34,775 nucleotides of DNA, from positions 1 through 34,775 of the forward strand of contig CAZWTU010000009.1 in NCBI GenBank assembly GCA_964637035.1, read 5' to 3'. Position 1 is the first letter of the stretch. Each line of letters starts with the position of its first letter. Both the position numbers and the translations under genes were made by a program. Below, in pieces: positions 15,813-24,482 of this stretch. Under the pieces are notes generated by a model. It was not told where the DNA came from and searched no databases. It was given only the letters and a program-made list of their open reading frames with translations. The DNA is from CAZMMV01 sp964637035 (GTDB taxonomy: Bacteria > Bacillota > Clostridia > Tissierellales > Tissierellaceae).

Positions 15813-16712
15813 TTATGACCTTAATCTAGGATCAAATGCGTCCCTAAGTCCATCACCTAATAGGTTTAAGGATAAAGTTGTCATAACTATTGCAATACCT
15901 GGATACATCATCAACATAGGAACTGTACGCATAAATTCCCTAGCTTCACTTAACATAGCACCCCACTCAGGATTAGGTTGTTGAATTCCCAAACCTAAAA
16001 AACTTAAAGTTGCAGCTTGTAATAATAATTTTGACATACTCATAGTTGTTTGAACAATAACAGTACCCATTACATTAGGCAAAACATGCTTAAATATAAT
16101 CCTTGCATCGCTAGTCCCACCAGCATGAGCAGCCTCTATATATTCACTATCAGCTACTGTTAATACAGATGATCTAATAACTCTTATAAACCCAGGTAGA
16201 CTGGAAATAGTAATTGCTATCATTAAGTTTCTCATATTTGATCCTAAAGCAGCAACTATTGCCAATGCTAATAATATAGGTGGTATTGAAGCTATAACAT
16301 CAACAAACCTCATAACCACGTTATCAAATTTACCGCCATAATATCCAACCATCAAACCAATTATCCCACCTGTTATTAAAGATAAAAAAGCTGATCCAAA
16401 TCCGATTAATAAAGATGTTCTTCCTCCATATAGGATTCTTGCAAAAGTATCCCTACCATAAGAGTCAGTTCCAAAGAAATGCTCCGTTGACATTGGTTGA
16501 AATCTATTTGTTAGAACTTGTTTTGTAATGCTAGCTTTATCAATGAAGAATGGTCCTACAATAACTGCTATTAAGATAAAAGTTAAAACATAGAATCCAA
16601 ACATTGCAGTTGGACTTTGCTTTAATCTTCTCCATGCTTCTGACCACATACTTTGTTTCTTTAACGATGATATATCTTGAATTTCTACTTCATTCACAGA
16701 TTCTACAGACAT
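15813..16712 (-). CDS. dppC: Peptide ABC transporter permease (DppC/OppC type)
   Basis: The second membrane subunit of the importer. 299 aa with an OppC N-terminal segment (SMWSEAWRRLKQSPTAMFGF, about 21-40) leading into the first membrane helix, the periplasm-side HFFGTDSYGRDTFARILYGG (about 98-117) typical of this family, and the EAA coupling loop EAAHAGGTSDARIIFKHVLP (about 193-212). The C-terminus NLLGDGLRDAFDPRLRS is diagnostic of DppC/OppC. GGGGAGG lies about six bases before the ATG. The gene is 26 bases downstream of dppB. Confidence 0.94.
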   Translation of the reverse strand: MSVESVNEVEIQDISSLKKQSMWSEAWRRLKQSPTAMFGFYVLTFILIAVIVGPFFIDKASITKQVLTNRFQPMSTEHFFGTDSYGRDTFARILYGGRTSLLIGFGSAFLSLITGGIIGLMVGYYGGKFDNVVMRFVDVIASIPPILLALAIVAALGSNMRNLMIAITISSLPGFIRVIRSSVLTVADSEYIEAAHAGGTSDARIIFKHVLPNVMGTVIVQTTMSMSKLLLQAATLSFLGLGIQQPNPEWGAMLSEAREFMRTVPMLMMYPGIAIVMTTLSLNLLGDGLRDAFDPRLRS

Positions 16713-16738
16713 GTAAATCCTCCCCTCAATATTAATAA

Positions 16739-17674
16739 TTATTTCGACTCATATTGTGCTTTTATTCTGGGATCAATAAATGCATATATAATATCTACTC
16801 CTAAAACTATAAAAGCAGATGCAAATGACAAGAATAAGGTCAATCCCATAATAAGAGGTAAATCTTTCATTTTAATTACTTCAACTAGAGTTCTACCAAT
16901 ACCTGGAATTGAATACAATGTCTCAACTGACACTGCTCCACCTAAAAGTCCAGCAAAACTTATTCCTATTACTGTTACTACTGGTAGCAGTGCATTTTTT
17001 AATGCATGCTTCCATATAACATTTCTTTCACTAACCCCCTTAGCTCTTGCTGTTCTAATATAATCTTCACGAATTGTCTCCAACATAGAAGATCTAGTAT
17101 ATCTCAATATAGTCGCACCATGAGGTAGAGATAATGTAAAGACTGGCAATACATAATGTTTCCATGTCCCTAATCCTCCCGCTGGCACCCATCCTAATGT
17201 CAACGCAAATAAAAACAATAATAACATACCTAACCAAAATGCAGGTAGAGCTGCTAATATCAGAGCCATAAATGTAGGTACTGTATCCACTAATGTATAT
17301 TGTTTAACTGCGGATAAAACCCCAATGGGAATACCTATTAAACAAGCGCCGATCATAGAAAAAATAGCTATTCGAAGTGAAACAGGCGCTCTTTGCATTA
17401 TTTCCTTTGTTACAGAAATTCCTGTTCTATATGAATTACCAAAATCAAATTTTGTAACTATATCTTTAATATATATGGCATATCTTTGTATAAATGGCTT
17501 ATCATATCCAAGTTCTGCACTTAACTTCTCCACTTGTTCCTCAGTTGCAGCATCTCCTAATAAAATCTCAGCTGGATTACCTGGAGTCATTGCCATAATG
17601 CCAAATATTATAAAAGATACACCCAACAATATAGGTATCATCAATAATAAACGTTTTGCAACATATTTTGACAT
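16739..17674 (-). CDS. dppB: Peptide ABC transporter permease (DppB/OppB type)
   Basis: The first membrane subunit. 311 aa with the typical start KYVAKRLLLMIPILLGVSFI, an extracytoplasmic loop with MTPGNPAEILLGDAATEEQV, and the EAA loop IRTARAKGVSERNVIWKHAL (about 206-225). The C-terminus VDIIYAFIDPRIK is also typical. AGGAGG sits eight bases upstream of the ATG. A stem-loop separates it from the binding-protein gene, which suggests that the permease genes are expressed at a lower level than the binding protein. Confidence 0.94.
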   Translation of the reverse strand: MSKYVAKRLLLMIPILLGVSFIIFGIMAMTPGNPAEILLGDAATEEQVEKLSAELGYDKPFIQRYAIYIKDIVTKFDFGNSYRTGISVTKEIMQRAPVSLRIAIFSMIGACLIGIPIGVLSAVKQYTLVDTVPTFMALILAALPAFWLGMLLLFLFALTLGWVPAGGLGTWKHYVLPVFTLSLPHGATILRYTRSSMLETIREDYIRTARAKGVSERNVIWKHALKNALLPVVTVIGISFAGLLGGAVSVETLYSIPGIGRTLVEVIKMKDLPLIMGLTLFLSFASAFIVLGVDIIYAFIDPRIKAQYESK

Positions 17675-17729
17675 ATTATTCTTTCCTCCTCACTATTATC
17701 TTAATTACTAACTTGCCTTTAATAAAATC

Positions 17730-17755
17730 TAAGGGTTACAGTAGTGTAACCCTTA
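17730..17755 (-). terminator. Intercistronic hairpin between the SBP and dppB genes
   Basis: An 11-bp perfect stem (AAGGGTTACA core) with a 4-base loop is followed on the minus strand by a weak T-rich stretch (AGATTTTATT). It is likely a partial terminator or an mRNA 3'-end stabiliser that raises binding-protein yield over the downstream genes. Confidence 0.65.
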
Positions 17756-17791
17756 AACTTATAATTTATAAATTGTTTAACCTAATTAAAT

Positions 17792-19396
17792 TTAATTCCA
17801 GTAAGCATCCCAGAATTGACTATAATGATAGGTATATGGTTTTTCTGTATTGATTGTTAATTGTTTATTCCAAGCATATGGTAATGCTGTGTGCAATATT
17901 GGAATCGCTACAGCTCCATCCATAAGAATTTCTTCTAGCTCAGTATAAATTTCTTTACGTGTTTCTACATCAGTGTGCTTTCTAGCTTCATTGTAAAGAT
18001 CATAAACCTTTTGGTAATCGAAATCTGTAGCACCAGCTAGTTTTATTATAGACATGTTGTTATCATTAACATCAACAATACCTGTGAAGTAATCATAGTC
18101 CATCATCATATAATAACCCATGATTCCAAATGGAACAGTTCCTTTTCTCATGTCTGCAATAACAGTAACTTGCTCCATTGAATCTAATCTAGAAGTAACT
18201 CCTATATTAGATAAGTTTTCTTGAAGAACTTGAGCCATTTTTTCATGAGAACTACCAGCTATAACACTTATTGTACCAAGATCAAATCCATCTGCATAAC
18301 CTGCTTCTGCTAATAAATCTTTAGCTTTTTCAGGATCATGCTTGTAGATAATTCCTGTATCTTCATCTGGCGCACCAATTGTGTAAGGTGCATATGTTAA
18401 TTTACCACTAACATTTCCGTAACCTTCTACTCCTATATCTAGCATACCTTGATAGTCTGCTGCATAAGCAATAGCTTGTCTAACTTTTTTGTCTGCTATT
18501 GGTCCACCATGGCTAGGGTTAAATACCATGTAAATTAATTGTGTGGTTTGTCCAACAATTGTATTAAATTTACCTGATGCTTCCACACCTGCATAGTTAG
18601 AAGTTGGCATACCTGTAATAAAATCTAAATCTCCTGATTCAAATGCTATTAAAGCAGCCGCAGGATCTGTCATAACTTTAAATGTAATTGATGGAATTGG
18701 TCTTCCGTCAATTTCACGGTGGAACTTTTCATGACGTTGCATTACTATTTCTACAGATGGGTCATATTTCTCAATATAATATGCACCTGTTCCTGCAGTA
18801 TTTGGAATCTTACCAAAGTCATCACCTTGTTCTTCTACTTCATCCATATCTATAATGAAAATTTGATCTGAATTTGATAGGAATGGTGAACTTGCTTCTT
18901 TCAGTATAATATTGAACTTATAATCATCTAATACTTCTACTTCTTTAACTATTTCTGAGAACTTAGTATTATACGCTGATGTTTGACCATATGCATAAGA
19001 TCTTTTAACGTCTTCTGCTGTAGCATGTTTACCATTTTGGAAATAAACATTATCAAACATTTCAATTGTATAAGTAAGTCCGTCATCACTTATTTCAAAA
19101 CTTTTTCCTACACGTGGTTCATGTTCATCTGTAAGACCATTGTAGCAAAATAGCGGTTCGTAAGCATTTAATAGCCATACTCTATCACTAACATTTGCAT
19201 GTCCAAATGGATCTGATGTAGATGCAGCTGCTTGTAAATTAGTAACTATCCCACGGTTTTCATGTTTGTAGCCATCATCTGCTGCGTCTCCACCTGCCTT
19301 ATCGACGTTTCCATCATCCTTACCACAAGCTGCAAGTGAAAACATCATAACTAGAGCTAATAGTAACGTTATAATTCTTGAGAAATTCTTCTTCAA
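17792..19396 (-). CDS. Peptide/nickel ABC transporter substrate-binding lipoprotein (SBP_bac_5)
   Basis: Captures the substrate outside the cell for the adjoining DppBCDF transporter. 534 aa, with a lipoprotein signal peptide (basic MKKNFSRI, hydrophobic core, lipobox LAAC with Cys24) and then the cluster-C binding-protein fold: EPLFCYNGLTDEHEPRVGKS, YTIEMFDNVYFQNGKHATAEDV and NTAGTGAYYIEKYDP. The start is TTG 19396: GGAGGAGG lies six bases before it, and the only nearby ATG (ATGTAA) is followed at once by a stop. The family also includes nickel, heme, opine and cellobiose binders. The nearby aminopeptidases favour peptides, which is inference. Confidence 0.92.
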   Translation of the reverse strand: MKKNFSRIITLLLALVMMFSLAACGKDDGNVDKAGGDAADDGYKHENRGIVTNLQAAASTSDPFGHANVSDRVWLLNAYEPLFCYNGLTDEHEPRVGKSFEISDDGLTYTIEMFDNVYFQNGKHATAEDVKRSYAYGQTSAYNTKFSEIVKEVEVLDDYKFNIILKEASSPFLSNSDQIFIIDMDEVEEQGDDFGKIPNTAGTGAYYIEKYDPSVEIVMQRHEKFHREIDGRPIPSITFKVMTDPAAALIAFESGDLDFITGMPTSNYAGVEASGKFNTIVGQTTQLIYMVFNPSHGGPIADKKVRQAIAYAADYQGMLDIGVEGYGNVSGKLTYAPYTIGAPDEDTGIIYKHDPEKAKDLLAEAGYADGFDLGTISVIAGSSHEKMAQVLQENLSNIGVTSRLDSMEQVTVIADMRKGTVPFGIMGYYMMMDYDYFTGIVDVNDNNMSIIKLAGATDFDYQKVYDLYNEARKHTDVETRKEIYTELEEILMDGAVAIPILHTALPYAWNKQLTINTEKPYTYHYSQFWDAYWN

Positions 19397-19438
19397 TTAC
19401 ATCCTCCTCCAAAAAATTAGTTTTTGTTATATAATTCA

Positions 19439-19467
19439 ATTTTACCCAATAACTTAATTATACTCAA
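19439..19467 (-). promoter_or_regulatory. Candidate promoter of the peptide importer operon
   Basis: On the minus strand TTGAGT (19467-19462) and TAAAAT (19444-19439) are 17 bases apart, about 45 bases before the TTG start of the binding protein gene. Confidence 0.45.
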
Positions 19468-19546
19468 TAATATAGTTGGATAGTATAGGCTTTGTATAAT
19501 TCTACATTTTCAGCCTTTTTCCTACATTATTTTCATCATTATGTTT

Positions 19547-19574
19547 TTTTGCACATGCAATTTTGCACATGTAA
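19547..19574. repeat. Tandem 14-base direct repeat, candidate operator
   Basis: TTTTGCACATGCAA is followed directly by TTTTGCACATGTAA (13 of 14 identical). The first copy contains the dyad TTGCA-CA-TGCAA. It lies about 80 bases upstream of the candidate importer promoter, in the divergent control region. Confidence 0.6.
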
Positions 19575-19968
19575 AATCACAAAGTTATCTAAAGTTAAAC
19601 GGTAAAAAGAATTTATAACCTTAATTTAACAACTATAAATTATATTTATATTTGTTAAATCTGACGACATTATTCATTATAATATCTAAAAAAAAATTTG
19701 TCAATGCTAATTTTTGCTAGTTCTAATTTACTCTTTTTTATTAGCTTCTATTATTGAAACTCGCATAACTACTAACCCCCTATTTTGAATTGTGTAAATA
19801 TTTCTAATGTTTTGTGTGCTAAAGTATGATAATCTTCAACAAGTTTTAGGCCTTAACACTCCATTGTAATCTATAAAATATCATAATATTTATCTTTACA
19901 AACCCTATGATGATTTGATAATATATGATTGGTACAATTTTTCTATATTTAAGGTTACCACTAAAAAA

Positions 19969-19997
19969 TTGTCGAATATTGTAAATATATTTATAAT
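19969..19997 (+). promoter_or_regulatory. Promoter-like sequence before the M42 operon
   Basis: TTGTCG and TATAAT are 17 bases apart. The -10 ends only three bases before the AAGGAGG ribosome site, so the real start of transcription may lie further upstream. Confidence 0.35.
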
Positions 19998-20014
19998 AAA
20001 AAGGAGGACTTATA

Positions 20015-21070
20015 TTGGATGCAAAGGATTTTTTGGAAGTCTTATGTAACGAAGACACTGTTTCAGGTCACGAATCCAGATTAAATAATAGTATATCAAC
20101 AGCTTTTAGAAAGTATTCAGATGAAATATCTATTGATGACTTGGGGAATATTATTATGTTGAAAAAAGGAAAAAATACTGGTTCTAATCCTAAAATAATG
20201 ATTGCTGCCCATGTAGATGAAATAGGCCTAATGGTAAAATATATTGAAAAAAATGGGTTTCTAAGGTTTACTAACATAGGGGGAGTTGATCCAAGAACTA
20301 TTGTAGGGCAAGAGGTAACTGTTCATGGTAGCAAAGACCTGTTTGGTGTTGTAAGTTCAAAACCACCGCATTTACAAGAAGCATCTGAAACTGAAAAAGC
20401 TATTAAGATGGAAGACATGTTTATAGATGTAGGTTATTCAAAAGAAGACTTAGCGGATATTGTTAATATTGGTGATGTTATCACTGTAAAAAGAGATTTA
20501 GGAATATTACAAAATAATAGATTTACTGGTAGAGCTTTAGATAACAAGACTGGAATTACTGCCATGTATGAATGTGCAAAGGAGCTTTCTAGAATTGAAC
20601 ATGAAGCTGATGTATATTTTGTATGTACAGTACAGGAAGAAGTGGGTATGGCTGGTGGAATCACTAGTTCCTATAATATTAATCCAGACATTGCTATTGC
20701 TTTAGATGTTGGTTTTGGATATACACCAGAATTACCTAAAACTTCCACTGTCAAACTAGGGGAAGGGCCAGGATTGACCCTAGGTGGCAATATTCACCCT
20801 AGTCTAAGAAAACAAGCTCTAGAAGTTGCTAAAGAATACAATATACCTTTTCAGACTCTGGTAATGCCTGGTAACACCATGACTGATGCATGGGTAATTC
20901 AGATTGCAAGGGCAGGTATACCAGCTATATGTCTATTTATTCCTTTAAGATATATGCATACATCTGTAGAAGTAGTAGATATGAGTGAGATAAAAAATGT
21001 TGGTAAATTGTCTGCTTTTTTCATAGCTTCTATTTCAAATGAAAACTTGGAGGGATTACTATGCTACTAA
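20015..21070 (+). CDS. M42-family metallo-aminopeptidase, first of three
   Basis: Dinuclear-metal aminopeptidase that likely trims imported peptides in the cytoplasm; M42 enzymes usually form dodecameric tetrahedra. Metal and catalytic residues are recognisable: His66 in AAHVDEIG, Asp176 in ALDNKTG, Glu208-Glu209 in VQEEVG, Asp231 in ALDVGFG and His315 in YMHTSVE. The segment normally written GGTDA reads GNTMTDAW here. 351 aa is typical. The start is TTG 20015 with AAGGAGG seven bases upstream; the nearby ATG at 20019 is in another frame. The end overlaps the next gene by ten bases. Confidence 0.9.
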   Translation: MDAKDFLEVLCNEDTVSGHESRLNNSISTAFRKYSDEISIDDLGNIIMLKKGKNTGSNPKIMIAAHVDEIGLMVKYIEKNGFLRFTNIGGVDPRTIVGQEVTVHGSKDLFGVVSSKPPHLQEASETEKAIKMEDMFIDVGYSKEDLADIVNIGDVITVKRDLGILQNNRFTGRALDNKTGITAMYECAKELSRIEHEADVYFVCTVQEEVGMAGGITSSYNINPDIAIALDVGFGYTPELPKTSTVKLGEGPGLTLGGNIHPSLRKQALEVAKEYNIPFQTLVMPGNTMTDAWVIQIARAGIPAICLFIPLRYMHTSVEVVDMSEIKNVGKLSAFFIASISNENLEGLLCY

Positions 21071-22083
21071 AAAGGTTAACTGAAGCTTCAGGTGTGTCGG
21101 GAAATGAAAAGGAAGTTAGAAACTTAATTATAGAAGAAATAAAAGACCATGTGGATCAAGTAAAAATTGATAGAATTGGCAATGTAATAGCTTATAAAAA
21201 GGGTAAAAAACTTTCTGAAAAATTAATGGTAACAGCACATATGGACGAAGTAGGTTTGATAGTTACGGATATAGATGATATGGGGCTTATTAAATTTGCT
21301 ACTGTCGGTGGTATAGATAAAAGAATTCTAGTTTCTAAAAGAGTCCTAATTGGTGAAGATAAGGTCTTAGGCGTTATTGGTGCAAAGCCTATTCATTTAC
21401 AAAAAAATGATGAATGGCAAAATGCCTTAGAACTTGATCAATTATATATAGATATAGGCGCTAGTAATAAAAAAATGGCAGAAGAAATAATAAATATTGG
21501 GGATTACATTCAGTTTGATAGTAAGTATGTAGAATTTGGTAAGAATCTAGTAAAAGCAAAAGCTTTAGATAATCGAGTAGGTTGTTCTTTGTTAATAGAG
21601 CTAATTAAAGAAATAAAAGATGTAGAGTTTTATGGTGTATTTACTGTTATGGAAGAAATAGGCTTAAGAGGTGCTGGACCTGCTGCCTATCAAGTTGACC
21701 CAGATATTAGTATTATATTGGAAGGAACTTTATGCTATGATATACCAAAATTAGATGAACATTTGATTCCTACCTATTTAAATAAGGGACCTGCAATATC
21801 GCTGATAGATAGAACTAGCTTATATGATATTGACTTTAGGAAAAAAATAGTTAAGATTGCAGAAAATAATAAGATACCATATCAATATAGAAAAACTTCT
21901 ATGGGTGGAAATGATTCTGGTCCAATACACACTAGTAAAGAAGGATGTATCACTGCAACTATCTCTGTACCCTGTAGAAATATACATTCTCCAACTTCAG
22001 TTTTAAGTAAAAATGATTATGAAAACACTTATAAATTATTGAAATCTATTATGGAAGAATATAAAAATAAGGGGGACTTATAA
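21061..22083 (+). CDS. M42-family metallo-aminopeptidase, second of three
   Basis: 340 aa with His60 (TAHMDEVG), Asp170 (KALDNRVG), the Glu198-Glu199 pair (VMEEIG), Glu221 in ILEGTLCYDIP and His309 (RNIHSP). The fourth ligand is Glu where the flanking paralogues have Asp; the LEGT...D.P pattern is typical of the FrvX/CelM branch, so substrate preference probably differs. GGGGNDSG-type segment reads MGGNDSG. The ATG at 21061 lies inside the end of the preceding gene (10-base overlap), with GAGGG just upstream, which points to coupled translation. One base separates it from the next gene. Confidence 0.9.
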   Translation: MLLKRLTEASGVSGNEKEVRNLIIEEIKDHVDQVKIDRIGNVIAYKKGKKLSEKLMVTAHMDEVGLIVTDIDDMGLIKFATVGGIDKRILVSKRVLIGEDKVLGVIGAKPIHLQKNDEWQNALELDQLYIDIGASNKKMAEEIINIGDYIQFDSKYVEFGKNLVKAKALDNRVGCSLLIELIKEIKDVEFYGVFTVMEEIGLRGAGPAAYQVDPDISIILEGTLCYDIPKLDEHLIPTYLNKGPAISLIDRTSLYDIDFRKKIVKIAENNKIPYQYRKTSMGGNDSGPIHTSKEGCITATISVPCRNIHSPTSVLSKNDYENTYKLLKSIMEEYKNKGDL

Positions 22084-22084
22084 A

Positions 22085-23089
22085 ATGAATTTTGATACTA
22101 ATCTTATGAAAGACCTAGTAAGTATCTACGGACCTTCAGGGGATGAAAAACCTATTAGGGAATTTATTGAAAATGAAATTAAGGATTATGTTGATGAAAT
22201 AGAAATTGATAGTTTAGGAAATCTAATTGCTAGAAAAAAAGGTAAAGGCAAGCGTGTTATGATTGCAGCTCATATGGATCAAGTTGGGTTTATGGTTACT
22301 CATATTGACGATAATGGATTTCTAAGGGTTACAAATATTGGTGGCGTTTCTCCAATATCCAGCATAAGTCAACAAGTGATGTTTAAAAATGGAAGCTTAG
22401 GAGTTATATCTGCCGAGCCAATGGAAGATATCTCTAAGATTAAAATATCTAATCTTTTTATAGATATAGGAGTCAATAATAAGGAAGAAGCAGAAAAGTT
22501 TGTTAGTATTGGGGATATATGCGTTTATAAATCAGATTATGGTGAAAATGAAAACGTTATATTTAGCAAATGTATAGACAATAGAGTTAGTTGCTATATA
22601 GCTATAAAAGCAATTAAAGAAATTGAAAATCCTAAAAACGATTTATATTTTGTTTTTACCTCCCAAGAAGAAGTAGGGTTAAGGGGTGCTAAAACTTCTG
22701 CATATAAAATAAATCCAGAAGTAGGAATTGCTGTAGATATTACTAGAAGTGGGGACACTCCTAAAGCAAAACTCTTTGCGGTAGGCTTAAATAAAGGTAC
22801 AGCTATAAAGGTAAAGGATGTTTCTTTATTAACTCATCCTGGCCTAAGAAAACTTATGATAGACACTGCTAAAAAAAATAATATACCATATCAATTGGAG
22901 GTTTTAGAAGTTGGTGGTACTGACGCAGGTTCTATTCAATTGACTAAGGGTGGGGTTCCATCGGGAGTTATATCTATACCAATGAGATATATCCATACTT
23001 CATTGGAAATGGCATCAAAAAATGATATACTGAATTCACTAAAATTACTGATAGAATTGTTGAATAGTGATCTTAACTTTAATAAATAA
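22085..23089 (+). CDS. M42-family metallo-aminopeptidase, third of three
   Basis: 334 aa with His63 (AAHMDQVG), Asp165 (CIDNRVS), Glu195-Glu196 (SQEEVG), Asp218 (AVDITRSGD) and His304 (YIHTSLE), plus the standard GGTDAG segment. All ligands expected of an active M42 enzyme are present. The usual Asp-Glu after the first His is Asp-Gln here (HMDQVG). GGGGGA lies about nine bases before the ATG. It is the last gene of the aminopeptidase operon and is followed by a strong stem-loop shared with the converging vor operon. Confidence 0.9.
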   Translation: MNFDTNLMKDLVSIYGPSGDEKPIREFIENEIKDYVDEIEIDSLGNLIARKKGKGKRVMIAAHMDQVGFMVTHIDDNGFLRVTNIGGVSPISSISQQVMFKNGSLGVISAEPMEDISKIKISNLFIDIGVNNKEEAEKFVSIGDICVYKSDYGENENVIFSKCIDNRVSCYIAIKAIKEIENPKNDLYFVFTSQEEVGLRGAKTSAYKINPEVGIAVDITRSGDTPKAKLFAVGLNKGTAIKVKDVSLLTHPGLRKLMIDTAKKNNIPYQLEVLEVGGTDAGSIQLTKGGVPSGVISIPMRYIHTSLEMASKNDILNSLKLLIELLNSDLNFNK

Positions 23090-23126
23090 TTTTATTTAAA
23101 ATATTTTATTAAAGATAATCAATATA

Positions 23127-23170
23127 AAAAGAAGTTGCTTCTTGGTTCAATAACAAAAGCAACTTCTTTT
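23127..23170. terminator. Bidirectional terminator between M42 and vor operons
   Basis: A perfect 14-bp stem (AAAAGAAGTTGCTT, 23127-23140, with 23157-23170) around a 16-base loop, with A/T runs on both outer sides. It serves both converging transcripts. Confidence 0.8.
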
Positions 23171-23185
23171 ATATCTACATACTAT

Positions 23186-23734
23186 TTATTTATGTTCCCT
23201 AGCCACTTGAGCTCCCTTTTCCAAAGCTTCCTTGTTAATAGGAAGTAAGTGAGCCCTATTTTCTCCAAATACAGCTGTGAATGCTTTATTTAATATTGTA
23301 TCTACTTCTACTGCTTTTGTTGCTTCTAAGTATGCTCCTAACATTACCATATTTGCTACCCTTGAGTTGCCTAGTTTATCAGCTATTTCATTAGCTGGTA
23401 TATAATATACTTCTATATCATCCCTGTTAGCTTTTCTATCTATCAAAGATGAATTGATAAATAATTTTCCACCCTTTACTACTAAATCCTCAAATTTATC
23501 TAAGGATGGTCTATTCATCATTATGGCTGAAGTTGAATCCACTACTACTGGTGACCCTACTGGATCAGTTGCTATTACTACATTACAGTTTGCAGTTCCA
23601 CCCCTCATTTCAGGACCATATGAAGGTAACCAAGATACATGTTTTCCTTCGGTCATTCCAGAAAAAGTTAGAAGTTGACCTAAGGCCATTACTCCCTGTC
23701 CTCCAAACCCTGCTATAACTATTCTTTCTTCCAT
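23186..23734 (-). CDS. vorC: 2-oxoacid:ferredoxin oxidoreductase gamma subunit
   Basis: A 182-aa subunit of the oxidoreductase complex that turns a 2-oxoacid plus CoA into acyl-CoA, CO2 and reduced ferredoxin. The family start IVIAGFGGQGVMALGQLL (5-22) and LPSYGPEMRGGTANCNVVIA (36-55) are diagnostic of the POR/KOR/VOR gamma domain. One base separates it from the beta subunit stop, and the ribosome site lies in the last beta codons. It is the last gene of the ten-gene operon. Gene letters for VOR subunits vary between organisms, so the symbol is provisional. Confidence 0.9.
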   Translation of the reverse strand: MEERIVIAGFGGQGVMALGQLLTFSGMTEGKHVSWLPSYGPEMRGGTANCNVVIATDPVGSPVVVDSTSAIMMNRPSLDKFEDLVVKGGKLFINSSLIDRKANRDDIEVYYIPANEIADKLGNSRVANMVMLGAYLEATKAVEVDTILNKAFTAVFGENRAHLLPINKEALEKGAQVAREHK

Positions 23735-23735
23735 T

Positions 23736-24482
23736 TTATTCTACCTCCTCAGGTGTTCTAAAATTTCCCAAAGGATAATAAGGTATCATATTGTCCTCTA
23801 ACCACTTCATTGATTCAGGAGCTGTAAGTCCCCAGTTAGTTGGACATGTTGATAATACTTCTACTATTCCAAATCCTTTACCATCTAATTGAGCCTGGAA
23901 ACATTTTTTTATGGCTCGTTTAGCTTTTCTAATATTGGCAGGAGTATTTACTGCTACTCTTTCAACAAAAGCCGCTCCATCTATTGTAGCTAGTAATTCA
24001 CTCATTCTTATTGGTCTACCACTATGTTCTACTGTTCTTCCCTCTGGAGCAGTTGTAGCTTTTTGCCCTATAAGAGTTGTAGGCGCCATTTGTCCACCAG
24101 TCATACCATAAATTGCATTATTAACAAATACTGTTGATACTTTTTCTCCCCTATGTGCAGCATGAACTATCTCAGCTGTACCAATAGAAGCTAAGTCTCC
24201 ATCTCCTTGATAAGTAAATACAAAGTTCTCTGGATGTACTCTTTTAATTCCTGTAGCTACTGCTGGCGCTCTACCATGAGCTGCTTCATGCATATCACAA
24301 TTAAAATAATTATATGCAAATACTGAACATCCTACTGGAGCAACACCTATAGCATTATCTAATAAATCTAGTTCTTCTAATACTTCTCCTACTAATCTAT
24401 GAATTATACCATGGGTACATCCTGGACAGTAGTGAGTTTCAATATCTGTTAGACCTTTTGTTCTTCCAAATACTACAGTCAT
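23736..24482 (-). CDS. vorA: 2-oxoacid:ferredoxin oxidoreductase beta subunit (TPP-binding)
   Basis: Holds thiamine pyrophosphate and a [4Fe-4S] cluster. YCPGCTHG (18-25) with Cys19 and Cys22, VGCSVF, and the TPP/magnesium motif beginning GDGDLASIGTAEIVHAAHRG and ending in VNNAIYGMTGGQ are all present. At 248 aa it is short, as in the four-subunit KOR/VOR types. The ATG overlaps the alpha stop by one base (TAATG). The substrate is most likely branched-chain 2-oxoacids, because of the ptb and buk genes upstream; 2-oxoglutarate or indolepyruvate are less likely but not excluded. Confidence 0.9.
   Translation of the reverse strand: MTVVFGRTKGLTDIETHYCPGCTHGIIHRLVGEVLEELDLLDNAIGVAPVGCSVFAYNYFNCDMHEAAHGRAPAVATGIKRVHPENFVFTYQGDGDLASIGTAEIVHAAHRGEKVSTVFVNNAIYGMTGGQMAPTTLIGQKATTAPEGRTVEHSGRPIRMSELLATIDGAAFVERVAVNTPANIRKAKRAIKKCFQAQLDGKGFGIVEVLSTCPTNWGLTAPESMKWLEDNMIPYYPLGNFRTPEEVE

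Larger units (their letters stand above)
19397..20014. other. 618-bp divergent control region of the importer and aminopeptidase operons
   Basis: AT-rich and without a credible gene. It contains a candidate importer promoter (19439-19467), two tandem 14-base repeats (19547-19574), an 8-bp inverted repeat TTTAACAA...TTGTTAAA (about 19625-19660) and a promoter-like TTGTCG-17-TATAAT just before the first aminopeptidase gene. Nothing recognisable was seen between 19700 and 19960. Confidence 0.6.

Noticed and set aside
19846..20058. Minus-strand 70-aa frame in the divergent control region
   Set aside because: Overlaps the well-supported start of the first M42 gene, lacks a ribosome site and family features.
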